This document shows, piece by piece, positions 10,971-24,100 of a DNA stretch of 64,000 nucleotides. Source of the stretch: Plazaster borealis (taxonomy: Eukaryota > Echinodermata > Asteroidea > Forcipulatida > Labidiasteridae); contig CM037467.1 in NCBI GenBank assembly GCA_021014325.1, positions 14,161,273 to 14,225,272 of the forward strand. Reading direction: 5' to 3'. The notes below the pieces were generated by a model. The model saw only the letters and a list, made by a program, of their open reading frames with translations. It was not told the origin of the DNA and did not search any database. Within the stretch, counting starts at the first letter, position 1; each line of letters starts with the position of its first letter. Both the position numbers and the translations under genes were made by a program.

Positions 10971-11336
10971 TTAAAGGAACATTACAGAATTGGTTTTTGC
11001 TAACAAAACAGTGTAAGCACTCTATATATAATCCACCATACATAAGCTGACAAACCTGTAGAAGTTTGAGATCGATCGGCCATCTGGGTCACGAAAAAAT
11101 AGTGAAAAACCGATTACACATTTGCATGTGTTATACAACGCTTAAATAAAAGGCTCATTGAGCGATAAACTCCAATCGGAAATTAGTTTTATTTATTTCT
11201 CATCAAATTCGGCATTTCAGACTGAAATATTTCTAGGGATGTTTTCTACTATCATCATCATTAGACCGTGTAAGTTTTATGTAAATCTGTGATGTTAAAG
11301 AAAATTTTAATTACCAGTTCTGTAACGTTTCTTTAA
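10971..11336. mobile_element. TTAA-flanked MITE upstream of the helicase gene
   Basis: It is bounded by TTAA on both sides. Inverted ends are AAAGGAACATTACAGAATTG and an AATTACCAGTTCTGTAACGT stretch ending TTTCTTTAA. Internal sequence (AACCTGTAGAAGTTTGAGAT) is related to the other TTAA-flanked elements in the window. Confidence 0.75.
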
Positions 11337-11981
11337 CAGAAGCACTGTAGTGTAAATCACAAGGATTCGGTGAAAAGGCATGGACTTTTTGCCAATTGGG
11401 ATTGGGAAGTGATCAATCATAGCATGATCATATAGTTAGTAATGATTCATGCAACACATGTTTCATGTTTGTATAAGTACAGTGGCTGGATTTTTGTCAT
11501 AGTCACCAGCTCTATAATGACAAAAAACGTTAAAGCTCATATTTTAACAAGGTTGACCTATAATAAAAAAAACCATAGTTTTAGAGGTGCGTTTATGACA
11601 GACATCATCAAATCTTGAAAGTTCTGATAGATTGACCTAATGCCATAACCAAAACCTCCTGGTGCTTGAAGTAGCAGAAAGACATGTAGATTGAAAACCA
11701 GCTGATTGGAAGATCAGAAACTGTTTGAGGGCATCTATAATCTCGCATCATCCTGTGTTTGTGTACCAAACAACTTTTAACACCATATCCCCATCTCATG
11801 AAACTAAAATCAAACTCATAAATTTGCAACAAATCTTGTGTAGCAGAATTATTTCTCATGAGCCAAATTGCCATGCAATTTGCAATTGACAGATTCCTCT
11901 TCACTAATTTTTGCTGGGTGATAAATTGTTTAGCAATGTTTTTCTAATTGCAGATTCCAGCTGTGACACTGCACAGTAGTG

Positions 11982-14900
11982 ATGGCTTCAAATGAATTGC
12001 TGCCAATCGATTTAGTGTCTGATTGTGATGAAATCACAGAAGATTATATGAGGATGGGGTTCAGTGACTCTGGATCCTCTGAGGAAATAAGTAGTCAAGA
12101 GGAGACAGATGATGATGATGATGATGAGAAGGAGGTTGATAAAGGTGGTCTGGTTAAAGATTTAACCAAAGAAGAGAAAGGGGGAGGCATGGGAAAGACT
12201 AATGTTTCTACTGTGAAGGAAGCGATGCAAGATTCATCATCAAAAGATGGTCCCTCATCCTCAGCAAAACAAGAGAAAAAACAAAGAAGCAGACGGCCAC
12301 AAAGGAGGAACAAAAGGACACAGGGGAGGACATTTGCTGCAGGAGAAACAGCATCACCAAGATTGAAATTACAGGTGAAAAATATATGCACTGACGAAGA
12401 CTCGTTCAACAAATTTCTGGGCTGCTTAAAAGTCACGGGTTATCACCATATGTACTGGAAGGAGGATTTGCAAAACAGCCAAGCTATCATTTTGTTTAAA
12501 AATCAAGAAGATGCTGATGCAGCACAGAGGATCCTTAACAATTGCTCAATAGGAACAACTGACAAGAAACTATCAGCTTCTTTACAAGAGTCTCAAACAA
12601 GTAACAATAGACAAAGGACAAGGCAAAGAGGGCGTCATCCCGAACAAACTAAAGATGTTGACCAGAGACACAATCCACACCACCACCGGGTTCATCCTGA
12701 TGGTCAGTTTCCTTCATACGATCATCACCAGAGACATCAGCAAGGTCAACGCTATCATGAACCAGCTGACCAGAAATATCCACAGCCACAAACCGACCTA
12801 CATCGATCTTCCGGCCGAGGAAACTATCGAGGACACCATAGAGGTGGTTACACACAAGGTGACTTTTTCCAGCCCTCAGACGATAATCCATATGGCAATC
12901 ACTCTTCACAGACTGACCACCATCATTCTTCCGGCCGAGGAAACTATCGAGGACACCATAGAGGTGGTTACACACAAGGTGACTTTTCCCAGCCCTCGAA
13001 CCAGAATCCATATGGCAATCACTCTTCACAGACTGACCGCCATCATTCTTCCGGCCGAGGAAACTATCGAGGACACCATAGAGGTGGTTACACACAAGGT
13101 GACTTTTCCCAGCCCTCGAACCAGAATTATCCATATAATGACTGCCATCGATCTTCACAGACTGACCGCCCTCATTCCTCTGACCAAGGAAACTATCGAG
13201 GACACCATAGAGGTGGCTACACACCAGGTGACCGTCGGCACAGCCAGACAATTTCTGAGAAAGATGTTCAACTTAGGGTTGACCAAAGCCAGCATTCAGT
13301 CAGGGCACACAGACAGCCCCAAACCTCTGAAAATAACATCCCCTCATTGATGTCGATAACTCCTCCTCCTCGGAGTAAACCTTATGATGGAGATGATGAC
13401 CAGAGCAGCATTGCTTCAGGAATGAGTGAGAGGAGTGGTACATCATCAAGGCCAATATCTTTACATGTGAAAAACATTGACGACACAGTGAGCAATGATG
13501 GATTTCGTCATTACTTGTCTGACAAAAAGATATCATTCCAAGAAGTAGATTTTTTTACTTCCAAAACGGGGAATCGATTTGCTGTTATCCATTTTGCATC
13601 TGGACGGGAAACAAAAAAGGCTAGAGGTATTCTGGATAATCGCTGGATTTTACATGGTGGCCCTAAAATGTGCGTAAGCTACAGTCATAGAAAGGCTATG
13701 ACATGTCCCAGTGAAGACCTTCATCCCCCTTCCATTGAAACAACTGGAGACCCACAAAATTTCCCTCCAGGAAGTTATGGAGGTAGGGGTCAAGGCGACA
13801 GAGGTCGAGGAGGAAGAAGCCGTGGAAGGAGGTCAAGAAATTGGCGAAGGAGAACGGGAGAGGATTCTGATAATCAATCAGAGTGTAGTGAAGTGAGGAG
13901 CATTTGCTCTGTAGTGAGTCATGTCAGTTCTTCTCAAGTCCAACAGTCTTCATCTCTCCACATAACAAATATTGGGGAGTACTTTGATCTTGCGGAATTC
14001 TGTGACTTTCTGGAGTCGCTCAATTTAAATTGTCAGTGCTCAGAGTTGAAACATTCAAAAAAACACAACAACCAATTTGCTGTTCTTCAGTTTCCAGACG
14101 TAAAGATGGCAACAGCAGCTAAGGGTGTGTTTAACAATGATCAGTGGCGCCTTGGGAGTGAGTCTCCTATTAAAGCCAGTTTCCCATCATCAACAGAGTC
14201 TGGCAAAAACAGGAAGTCCAGCCGGTCTCTTCAAGTTGACAAACTTACTTGTGGTCCTGTTGATAGTCACGTGAATGTTGAGAGATGGCTTGAAAACGCC
14301 CCTCAAACTAAAGATTTGGAAGAGGAGAGTCACAGGGGATATCGCCACACAAAAAGGTTTAATGAGCAAGAACAGAAAGGTAGGCGTGGTCAAGGTAGAC
14401 ACGGGCGTGGTCAAGGTAGACATGGGCGTGGTCAAAGAGAGAACTTCAACAGCCAAGAGAAAAGTAGCTCTGTAGGAGATGATGTAAGGTCTCAGTTGAG
14501 GAGTGGTGAAACAACTAAGTCACCTGATCAATCACATGATGGTGATAAGGCAACAAAGGATGGGCTTGTAAGGTCAAAATATAAACAACGCAATGTCAAC
14601 GATAATACACAAGAAAGAAATCCAACTGAAGTTGTCTTAACAGATCTGCCCAGAGGTGTTTCAGAGAGTGATGTTGTAGATCTTGTGAAAAAGGAATGCC
14701 ATGGGCTTAAAGATGCACTTCTAGTCTCCGGAAGATGCTCTCTGAAATTTAAGAGAAGGGAAGATGCAATGGATGCAGTTTGTAAACTGTATGGGAGACC
14801 CATCTCTGGCCATTGTGTAAAAGCTTCCCTCTCCTGGAACAATGAAGAAATAGAACCACTCATCGCTCGAAAAGTACTGAAGGACTTCAAAGAAAAAACA

Positions 14901-17900
14901 ATGCCAGAGAAAGTGGATGAAATTGACAATAAAGTTGAAGAAAAATGTAAAGTCATCTACTCGGATTTGTCAGATTGCAGAGATGCCTTCAAAGAAAACC
15001 TGTCCTTTGCTGAAATTCAACGATATGAAATTTCCATTGAGACACATGAGCACCATTTATGTGAGCAACAAAGATTCCTGGATGAGTTCAACAATGCATG
15101 CAGTAATATTGAAACCGCCTTGGAAGATTTAGAAACAGACACTCTAACCTTGTCAGAGGTACACAAGATTCGTCATCAATTTGAGAGAGAATGTCGCCGT
15201 TTGGAATCTCCTCTACCGGTCTATGGCTACAGGTCTAAGATTGAGGATGCTATGAGACTGAACAGAGCTGTTGTCTTGCAAGGTGAGACTGGATCGGGAA
15301 AGAGCACTCAGATTCCACAGTATCTTGTAGACATGGCCCTGCAGGCTCAGGAAGATGAAAGCTCCAGCCAGAAACCTCAACAGTGGCGGGTCGTTTGCAC
15401 ACAACCTAGAAGAGTTGCGGCACTCACTCTTGCTAAACGTGTCGCTGAGGAATACGGATGCCAGGTTGGTGAAGAAGTTGGATATTTTGTCGGCAACAAG
15501 AAATCTGTCAGTGCCAACACAGTCGTCACCTTCATGACAGACCGGAAACTCCTCAACTTGATCATCTCAGACCCAAATCTGTCTGACTACACTTGTGTCA
15601 TTATCGACGAGGCCCATGAAAGGTCTGTAGACACTGATATTTTGTTGGCAACTTTGAAGAAACTCCTTCAAAGCAGAAAAGATCTCCGCCTTCTCATAAT
15701 GTCTGCCACAATCGACACCACATTATTTTCTGAGTACCTTGGTGAATGTAAAGAGATAGCTGTTCCAGGTCGGACATTTCCGGTCGAGAAACGATGGTCT
15801 AGTGACGATGTCAGCATCGGAGAGGGTGACTATGTTGGGAAAGCTGTCAAACTGACTGCAAAGGTGAGAACCGTATCGTATTTGGTTTCCCAGCTTACTG
15901 TTAACTTAGTATCTAGACCTTTATCATGGTGCAGCCATCTTGATTTTCTCACATTCAAATCAAGGTAACCGAACCGAGGCTGGAAGGAGAAATAGTCTGG
16001 TTCCTATTTGTACAATAAATATTAGCATCTATTACTGCTGTTAGGTACAGGGAACATGATCAAGATGGTGGCAGTATGATAACGGTCTATTGGATAAACT
16101 AATCTCACTCCTAGCCTCACTTTGGTTCTGTACATTTGATCTAAAATGTACCCGATTGTTTTCAATGGTCAGGTGATAATTGGATTCTACAAATAGATTT
16201 TGTTCCTGCTTACATAATAATAATAATAATAATTTATTACATTTCTTGTGCGCCCTCTCCATCCGAGGATGTTAGAAGGTGCAAATAACATGATGAACTG
16301 TATCAAACAATTAGCCTTTTCCATATGCTAATTACATTCACTCATGCGTACGGATACTGTTGGTTGGCAAAGGCAATAGAGTTGTGCACTAGGCCACTAT
16401 CAGCCCCATACAAAAAGGCGCGATGTGTCCTCATTTTGCCAACCAGTAGTGTTGGTGCGCATGCACGATGGCAAATTACATATTTCATCAGAAGGGTCTT
16501 TTATTTCACTGGCTTCCACATTTACTGGAAAGTATTTTTATAACGATGAATTCAAACCCAATCTGCAGTAATTTTGAACTAAGAAGGCCAAATTTTAATG
16601 CTAAATACCTTTACAAAAAACCTGTTGCTTTTTTTAACAGGACTCGGGGGGGGGGGGAGTACTGAGTATACAGTGCTCTACACACATCGGTGTATTGGTA
16701 AAACCAAATCATATTCTTGATCACAAATGCAAATTTAACATCTATTAACAAAAATAGTAATAATAATTTTTTTTATATATATATTTTTTTAAATAAATAT
16801 TCTACAGGTGCATCAGGAGGAGAAGGAAGGTGACATTCTGGTCTTCCTCACATCAGCCAATGAGATTGAACAAGCATGTCGAGACTTATCAACTTCCCTT
16901 GGTCAAAGACCTGATGACCAAGATAAAGAGGCACTGATACTACCCCTTCATGGGCGACTACAGCCAGAAGACCAGATGAAAGTATTTGCAGACGCAAGAC
17001 CTGGACAGAGGAAGATTATCTTTGCAACTAATGTCGCTGAGACTTCAGTGACCATTAAAGGCATCCGTTATGTCATCGACACTGGCGTTGTCAAAGAGTG
17101 TCAATATGATCCAAAGCGAAGCATGAGTCTTTTGAAGGTGACCACGATAACTCAAGCGTCAGCTCAGCAAAGGGCGGGACGAGCAGGTAGGACGGGCCCA
17201 GGCGTCTGCTATCGATTGTACACCAAAGAGGAATATAACGACCTGAATGAGATGATGAAACCAGAGATTCTACGTGTACACCTTGGGATGGCAGCCCTGC
17301 AGCTTTTAGAACTTGGTGTTGAAGACGTGGAGAACTTTGATTTCATCCAAGCGCCTGATCGAGAAGCTACACAGCAGGCTATGACAACCCTGAGGTTGCT
17401 GGGTGCCGTGGATGCAAATAACAAGTTGACCGCTTTGGGTCGTAAAATGGCTACATTTCCTCTGGAACCACGTCTCTCAAAGCTTATTCTTGAAGGAGTA
17501 GAGAAACAACTTACTTCTGAAGCCGTCATCATTGCCGCTTTGATCTCTGCTCCTGGAAATGTGTTCTATAGAGGAGGCTCTGATAAAGACAAAGAGAAAG
17601 CAGATCGTCTCAAACTCAAATATTGTCATGACAGCGGAGATGTTATAACAATGCTTAACGCTTATGGATCTTGGAATAACCAAGATTCAGCGGCTAAGCA
17701 GAAGGCATGGTGTATGGAGAACAGCATGAATTCCAAGACACTGAGAGCTGTTCGAGAGACGGCTAACGAGGCAGCCCAGGTGTTAAAGCGTGAACATAAC
17801 ATCGAGTGTAATGCAAGGGACTACAAGATGGGAGTCATTGACGACGTGGCAAAGACCGAGTCACTTCAAAAAATCATCATGTCGGCTTACTTTCAAACGT

Positions 17901-20900
17901 TGAGTTTATACAATGGTCATCCCAGAGCAGGTTACACTGTTCTTCCTCATCAGAAATCTGGGTTCATCCATCCATCTTCATCTCTTATTGCACTAGGTTG
18001 CAATCCTAAATGGGTTGTGTATGAAGAGTTCAAACAAACTTCCCGTAGCTTCCTCTTTAATGTGACTCAAGTTAACATCGATTGGCTTAAGGAGGTTGCT
18101 CCGATGTTTTACAAAGAGATTGATGTGGACGCACTTCAAGAAATGGCTTTGCAAGAGGCCCCTTCTATCCCCCTTGGAACTGCTGTGATGAGACGTCTCA
18201 CCATGAAGAGAAATGAAAAGGTCCGGGCCTTGGAAGAGTATATTACAGAAGAGAAAAGTTCTCCCTGCATCATCGAGGTCAACAGAGCCACAAAAGAGTT
18301 GCAGATGTTCATGAAGATGAACATTTGCGAGTTTGCGACATCGTATGTTGAGAGATTCCTAAAGGAAGAGCTGGAGTCTGTCCAGAGAGAACAGATTGAA
18401 GTTCCAGTCGGGGAATCAGGGGTTGTCCGTCAAGTCGTCGTAGCAGGAGGTCAGACAAAATACATCTTGATGCCAAAAGATTACAGAAGTCTCGAGGTCA
18501 GTAATGTTTCAGGAAACATGTCTGAGGACGACTTGAAGAGAATGATTTGTCGCTCATCTCGTTGCACTCAGAACGAGATCCTTGATGTGTACAAATTTCA
18601 AAAACAAACTACGGTCAAGTGGGGTCGCGTAACATTCAGTTCCCCCGAGACTGCTGAGGAGACAAAGATGTGGCTAGAATCAGTGTTTGCAGAGGACACC
18701 ATTCAGTTCAAACCAATTCTTGGACGTAGTTTTCAAACCAGAGATATCGCAAGAGTTGGCTCTAGAATCGTCATCATATGGTACATTTGGCCATCTAAAG
18801 GTCATGCATTTATCAACTTTGAAACAACGGACGAAGCCTTAGAAATGAGAGATAGCTTGGTGTCGATGAACTTCAAAGGGAATCATTTATCTTGCCAACT
18901 TAAGCGGAATAACACAAGAGCTCTGTTCCTTCAAAAGGTTCACAAAGATGCAACCAGTGAAGAGCTTGAAGAAGCAATAGAAAATCATACAGATTGCAAA
19001 GAAGTCAAATGCAGTATTGCTCGTCAACCCCCATCAATTACAATCACAGACCAAGAGGTTACTCGAGATATCTACAAAATGTTCCAAGGAACACTAAATG
19101 AAGGTCAACTAAACATCAACATACTTTCGGCACGATCAGAAAGAACACAAAACAGGAAGGCTATCGTCAACTTTGAGTGTGACAATGAAGATGAAGTAGA
19201 TGCTCACATACTGAATCTTCAAGACAAGCCTCCACGCAACTCAGCAGGCCAGATTTATATCGTGAAGCTTACTGCATCTTGCATGCTCTTCTGTAACCCT
19301 GATGTCTACAATTGCATTGAGCAAAGAATTGTAAAGCTCATTAAGGAGGTGAAAGAAGGAGTGAGAAATTTGAAAGTCACAGTGAATAAGAGCAAGAAGA
19401 CAAGCGACTGGGTGATAAGCGTTGCTGGTGAAAATATTCAAGAAGTTCATAGAATACGCCGAGTACTTCTGTCTTACATCCAGGGTGAGACGGTAGCACT
19501 GAATGATCTGTGTGAGGAGGAGGTTTCATTTCAGAAGAAATATTATGTTCTGAAGTTGCTCCTCAAGAATGGAATGAGGTAAGTTTCTTAGATCAGTGAG
19601 TGATTGTGTTCATGTTTTGTCTGATTAGCTCCACAATAATAATGTGTATTTATGAGGCCTAAGCATTCCTGAAACCGTCTTAATCTCAATAGGAATATTC
19701 ACGCAACTGTGTAAAGGTCAAAGCCAAAAATATTACTCTTAACTATCATTTCCCAGACATCTTACTTACGGGTTGGAGGCTCACGCAACGGTGGACACTC
19801 GTCGCCATCTCATTGTGATCTATGGAAAGGATGAGATCAGAGAAGTCTTGAAGGAGCAGTTGAGGAACTACATCAACATCATCTGTAAGAACAAGCTGAA
19901 AGAGATCTCATTGACTGCAGGTCTGTCTGAAGGTTGTACTAAAGGGAGAGCTATAAGGGCACTAGTGAAAGCTTATGGACCTTGGCTTAAGGTGAGTAGT
20001 TGGTCATTACTTTCTACTATGGACTTACTGATCTGTTTACAAAGGCTGTGTCCAAAAGCCCATTCTTATTGCTGATGGAACTGTGGCTTTGTTGGTTCAC
20101 AAGCATTAATTGCAAAATATTTATTTTGTTAATCCCCTCTTTGAAATCTTACCATGGACTGAGTGAAAAGTTAAAGCAGCTCTGTCAGAATAACGCGTTC
20201 ATGTTGTGGTCAGGTTTTCACAGTTATAATCAAATGAAAAGTCAATGACAGTGTAAAAATTGTTGTACTGTGTAAGAGCAGATTTTTGTGTGTCCAAAAA
20301 GTGAAAATAATTATAATAATACAAGACATTTATATAAAGTCAACAACAGTGTAATAATTGTTGTACTGTGTAAGAGCAACTTTGTGTGTGTCCGAAAAGT
20401 GAAAATAATCCAATACTACAAGACATTCACATAGCGCATAATGCAGAAGCCTCTATGCGCAACACAAAACATAAAACAATAAAATTAAATATATAAAACA
20501 ATTTGTTATAAAAATATAGATTCAAACAAATGACTCTTCAAAAGTCCCTTGAAAATCAGAAGAGAGTCAGCTTGGCAAATATGAAGAGGTAACTCGTTCC
20601 ATAACGAGGGTGCAATGAAGTTGAAGGCTCTTTGACATAGAATTTAGTGAAAAAAGTAGTTTGCGTCAGTAGGGATTGGCCAACAGAACAAAGAGGACGA
20701 ACAGGAATAATCCGGTTTTTGATTTGCACAAATTGTGTATAATCTCATTGAAACTATCCCACAAGGATGGTTTAAAAAAAAAAATCATAATGCCGAGATG
20801 CAGCGCTTGTGCCCTGATGTGAGGATCTTTTGCTTTCCTTTTTTACAGAAACTTGCTGAAGAAACTGGAGCAGAAGCGATAACATTGAACATGCGCCAAG

Positions 20901-23561
20901 GAAACCTTCTTATAGAGGGTGATCAGAAGGTCTTTGATAATGTCCATAAGATGGTGAGAAACTGCCTCCAGGAGGCTGGACAACAAGGAGCCATCAGGTG
21001 AGGAAAGACCAACATAATAATAGTAATAATAATTGGTTCTCATACAGCACGCATATCTCAGTACATTAAAGACTTTACAATATAATTATCCTGTTCATAA
21101 GGCATACTTTTAGACCATTCCTCTAACTTTCTCAACTCACTGGGGAGCATACAACCCCAAGCTGCTTAAATTAGCAACAAGGGGTTAATCCAACACAATA
21201 CTGTCTCATCACCCCCCTCAGGTTCCCATTTATACACCTGGGTTAAGAGAAGCAATTATGGTTAAGTGCCTTGCTTAATGACACCAATGTCATGACCGGG
21301 ATTCGAACCCATACTCCGATGATTCACCCATCAGAGCTTGAGTCCGATGCAGTAGACTGCTCGGCCAGACACACCATGATTAAGAAGTCAAAAGTTAAGA
21401 ATTGGTTCTCAAAGAAAAAAGAAAAGCAAATGTTGATAATAGGTTCAATCCAAAATCTCACTGGTTATGAAGTTCATACCAGAACCAATCTTCCATAAAT
21501 ACAATTCAAGTTGAGGAAATAGTGTTTGAACTCCTTCTTTTAATTCCTAATGGTAAAAAAACAACCTGATATTAGCTTGTCTTGGTTCCAAGACCTTCGC
21601 ACCGAAAATGGATCAATTCCAACAACAGAGGGCATCACTATCATTGGTTCGATTTTTAGCTTCGTCGTCAGCCGCGTTGAATTCAGAACGAAAAGCGCAC
21701 CCTCTGTCGGGTTATCGCGTTACGAGTATGAGATAGTAACGTCTTGAACTGAGACTATATATTTAGCGTGCATAAAATCCTTGACAAAACATCCCTTTTA
21801 TTTCAGAGTTGGAGGAGAGGATGCACCTGTAGGTGAAGTGGAATGTGGCATTTGTTTCACAGAAGTAGAAGCCACAGAGGAAATATATCGTCTTAGTGCT
21901 TGCTCCCATGGTTTTCATCTAGAATGCCTCCAGGAGATGTTTGCTGTTCGGTTACAGGACGCTAGCAAGGATTACCCGATTGGTAAAATTAAAAATGTTC
22001 ATAACAGTTGTGTAACCAGCGGGAGCCCAACGCTCAGAACCCTTTCTCCCCTCTTCCCCCGTTCCCCCTTAGATAGAAAAATACACAAATAAATTGATAC
22101 ATAAAAAGCCCCACCCCCCCTCAAAAAAAAAATGTCTTTGCCCCACTGGGGTTTAGATTTCACAGAGTTTTTTTCAAATAGAACATTGTCCTCGGCGCTA
22201 AATCACAGAGCAGGATTTCTTTAAATGTGGAAAAAATAGCGGATGATTTTCTTCATCAGGCTGACTTAAAAAGTCTGAATTCAAATAAAAGTCTGATTTA
22301 AGCAGACAAATCAACTATTATTTGAGAACGAGAACTGGGAAATGATAAGCTGCACTAGCGAAATGGGGCCAAAGGACCAGCTCAATCTTACCATAGAACA
22401 CCGCTTCCTGTCCACTATTTGCCAACGCAAGCCCATGCAGCTCTTGCAGAGATCTTGCAGAAGTCAATGACAACGCAAAGCACTGTGTGGGCAAATAGAA
22501 AGCTATTATCTGACTATTGCTTGGAAGACAGGAAAGATTAACTATATTTACTCTCTGATCATGTTTTTAACTTTATCTCTCAGAGTGTCCATGTGATGGA
22601 TGTGACCTTCCAATGTTGCTCTGCGACTTCCGTATTCTCTGCAGCGATGAAACAAAGAGACGGCGCCTGTTTGACCTGGCACTGGAGTCACATGTAGCCC
22701 AGAAAAGCAAGGGAGAACTGAAGTTTTGCCCAACAGCTGACTGTCACATGGTCTATAAGACAACGAAGGACGCTGGGGTCTTCTCATGTCCGGAATGTCG
22801 GAACCGTATGTGTTCATCATGTGGTTCAGAACCTCATTCCGGATTCACATGCAAAGAATTTAAGGTAACGGCAGAGTTTGATCACTTCATAAAACCAATA
22901 AAAACATTTGGAAATATTAAACAGGAAAAGAATCAAAGGCAGGAAAACAAAACTGACATGCAAGTGTCTTTGTTCCAAAGTCAGAACAGTGCTAAAACAA
23001 ATATTGAAGTGTGTTGTTTTAGTTGAATAAATAATAAAAATAACAGCTGTGGGGACTTTACATAATGGAACAATGGTCCAGACAAGGTTTTTCTTTGATT
23101 TGGGGTTGAACAAAGAAAAATTAACTAGAGCGGGATTTGAACCAACGACCTCCGGATTAACGTACCGGTGCTCTACCAACTGAGCAAACTAGCCCTATGT
23201 TGGCGGTCTCCCTATTTGGTCAATATCTTGTTCGGGTTTTGGGGGGTTTTCAACTGGTGGGTGAGTGTGTATGTTTGGGGGTGTGTGTTAATTTGTTCAT
23301 GCCCATGGCACTTGTTACCTCCCTTTACAGGCTTCTGGCAAAAACTTTGACGACTTGGCATTTGAGAAATGGATTCAAGGAAAAGATGTCAAGAAGTGTC
23401 CAGTACCTAGCTGTGGAATCCCCATCGAGAAAATAGGAGGATGCTTTCACATGAACTGTAAGAGATGTAACAAGCACATCTGTTGGCATTGCCTGGATTT
23501 CTTTGACACAAGTACTCTGTGCTACGATCACCTAACACAGAATCATAGAGGTTGTTTTTGA
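11982..23561 (+). CDS. Giant DEAH/RHA-type RNA helicase with C-terminal RBR E3 ubiquitin ligase (DEAH12-like)
   Basis: Seven coding exons, 11982-15863, 16808-19578, 19757-19991, 20849-20997, 21807-21982, 22584-22864 and 23331-23561, give 2574 residues in phase. Order: acidic N-terminus; RRM-like segments near 128-190, 492-565, 658-725 and 881-950 separated by Arg/Gly/His-rich linkers; helicase core with GETGSGKST (from 1101), DEAH (1209-1212), SAT (1241) and QQRAGRAGR (1414-1422); HA2/OB-type region; a KH-like segment in exon 4; then RING1 (C2359GIC), IBR and RING2. RING2 keeps the catalytic Cys context GGCFHMNC (Cys2536), so ligase activity is expected. The layout resembles plant DEAH11/DEAH12 proteins. 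The role is probably RNA-dependent ubiquitination, but the substrate and pathway are unknown. ATG 11982 has a G at +4, and an acceptor 29 bp upstream implies a 5' UTR intron. Confidence 0.9.
12785..13235 (+). repeat. 120-bp coding minisatellite (Arg/Gly/His-rich repeats) inside the helicase
   Basis: Four units start at about 12808, 12928, 13048 and 13168. The first three are almost identical in DNA and the fourth is diverged. Each encodes SSGRGNYRGHHRGGYTQGDF or a close variant, joined by a Ser/Gln/His spacer. The 120-bp period keeps the frame (40 residues). High DNA identity implies recent expansion. Long frames in the other readings (for example 12649-13251 minus) come from the repetition. 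Confidence 0.9.
20240..20432 (+). repeat. ~98-bp tandem duplication in a helicase intron
   Basis: Two adjacent copies carry ATTGTTGTACTGTGTAAGAG, TGTGTGTCC, AAAGTGAAAATAAT and TACAAGACATT. The first begins near 20240 and the second near 20338. Downstream to about 20710 the intron has an AT-rich block with ACTCGTTCCATAACGAGGGT that looks like an older dispersed repeat. Confidence 0.7.
21010..21380 (-). repeat. tRNA-like SINE (family B) in a helicase intron
   Basis: On the minus strand it reads from a tRNA-like head (CTGGCCGAGCAGTC, then CATTGGTTCGAATCCC in outline) to a body and a tail of (TTA)n at 21015-21032. It shares the tRNA-like segment with 24776-25185, 30640-30915, 33440-33800 and 62185-62425. 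The intron also holds 21380-21800, where I see nothing recognisable. Confidence 0.6.
23096..23215 (-). repeat. tRNA-derived SINE (family A) in the last helicase intron
   Basis: Read on the minus strand it has AATAGGGAGACCGCCAACAT, an A-box-like GCTCAGTTGGTAGAGC, the B-box GGTTCAAATCC and the tail TTTTTCTTTGTTCAACCCC. The position of the anticodon loop reads CGTTAAT without a proper U33 context, so it is not a working tRNA. Confidence 0.75.
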
Positions 23562-23790
23562 AATATTTCACTGAAGTAAACGCCAAGCTCCATACCGAGC
23601 ATAGTTGAATAAGCTATTCTGTTTCCAAAATCATCAAAATCAGGCAAATAGCCAAGGATGAATTGATGTAAATGTAGAGTAACTGAAATTATACAGAAAT
23701 AGTATATAATTGCATGCACAAAAGCAAACAGATAAATGGTATGTTTTAAGCTCAATTGTATGAAGACTCTTAGCTCAGTTATAACTGGTA

Positions 23791-24100
23791 TTAACTCTTT
23801 CAGTGCCCAGCTTTTTGAGGTTTTTCGAAATTCTGTAAAAAGAAAAAGATAAAAAAAGTCTTGCTCACCAAACAAAATGTATTTTGCTGATTTGTGTTGC
23901 CTTGGTATTTGTATCCCCAAGTCAATAGTATTTTTTGAGTGATAATGCCCTCTCGTGATAACATGTATACTATGGGTCGTACCTGTACGATTGATGACAC
24001 TTTTTGAGTGCACAAAAAAGATCAGACATGTACGATTATGGCGCTTTCGGAATACACAAAATAGATTGTACATGTACGACCTTGGCACTGAAAGAGTTAA
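23791..24100. mobile_element. TTAA-flanked MITE just 3' of the helicase gene
   Basis: It begins TTAACTCTTTCAGTGCC and ends with its reverse complement GGCACTGAAAGAGTTAA. The TTAA ends suggest a piggyBac-type non-autonomous element. It begins 230 bp after the helicase stop codon and may be transcribed as 3' UTR. Its termini differ from those of the main TTAA family. Confidence 0.85.

Larger units (their letters stand above)
8272..11981. promoter_or_regulatory. Divergent intergenic interval between MLH1 and the helicase-RBR gene
   Basis: The MLH1 start codon is at 8271 on the minus strand and the helicase start codon is at 11982 on the plus strand, so promoters for both should lie here. I see no convincing TATA box. 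A CpG-containing stretch at about 10565-10645 (CACGTGATCGCGTACGCG) is the best candidate for a housekeeping-type promoter or first exon of the plus-strand gene. An acceptor TTTTTCTAATTGCAG ends at 11953, so the helicase has at least one upstream non-coding exon. The remaining sequence is repeats listed separately; no protein gene is recognisable. Confidence 0.5.

Noticed and set aside
12649..13251. 200-codon minus-strand open frame with repeated CNHLYGVLDSFLG units
   Set aside because: It is antisense to the coding minisatellite of the helicase. The repetition and lack of stops come from the 120-bp units, and the plus-strand frame is continuous with the helicase.
21271..21747. Small frames in the helicase intron
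   Set aside because: They fall on SINE sequence and AT-rich intron. The flanking exons join in phase without them.
23543..24088. 181-codon minus-strand frame downstream of the helicase
   Set aside because: It spans the TTAA MITE, begins opposite the helicase last exon and matches no family I recognise.
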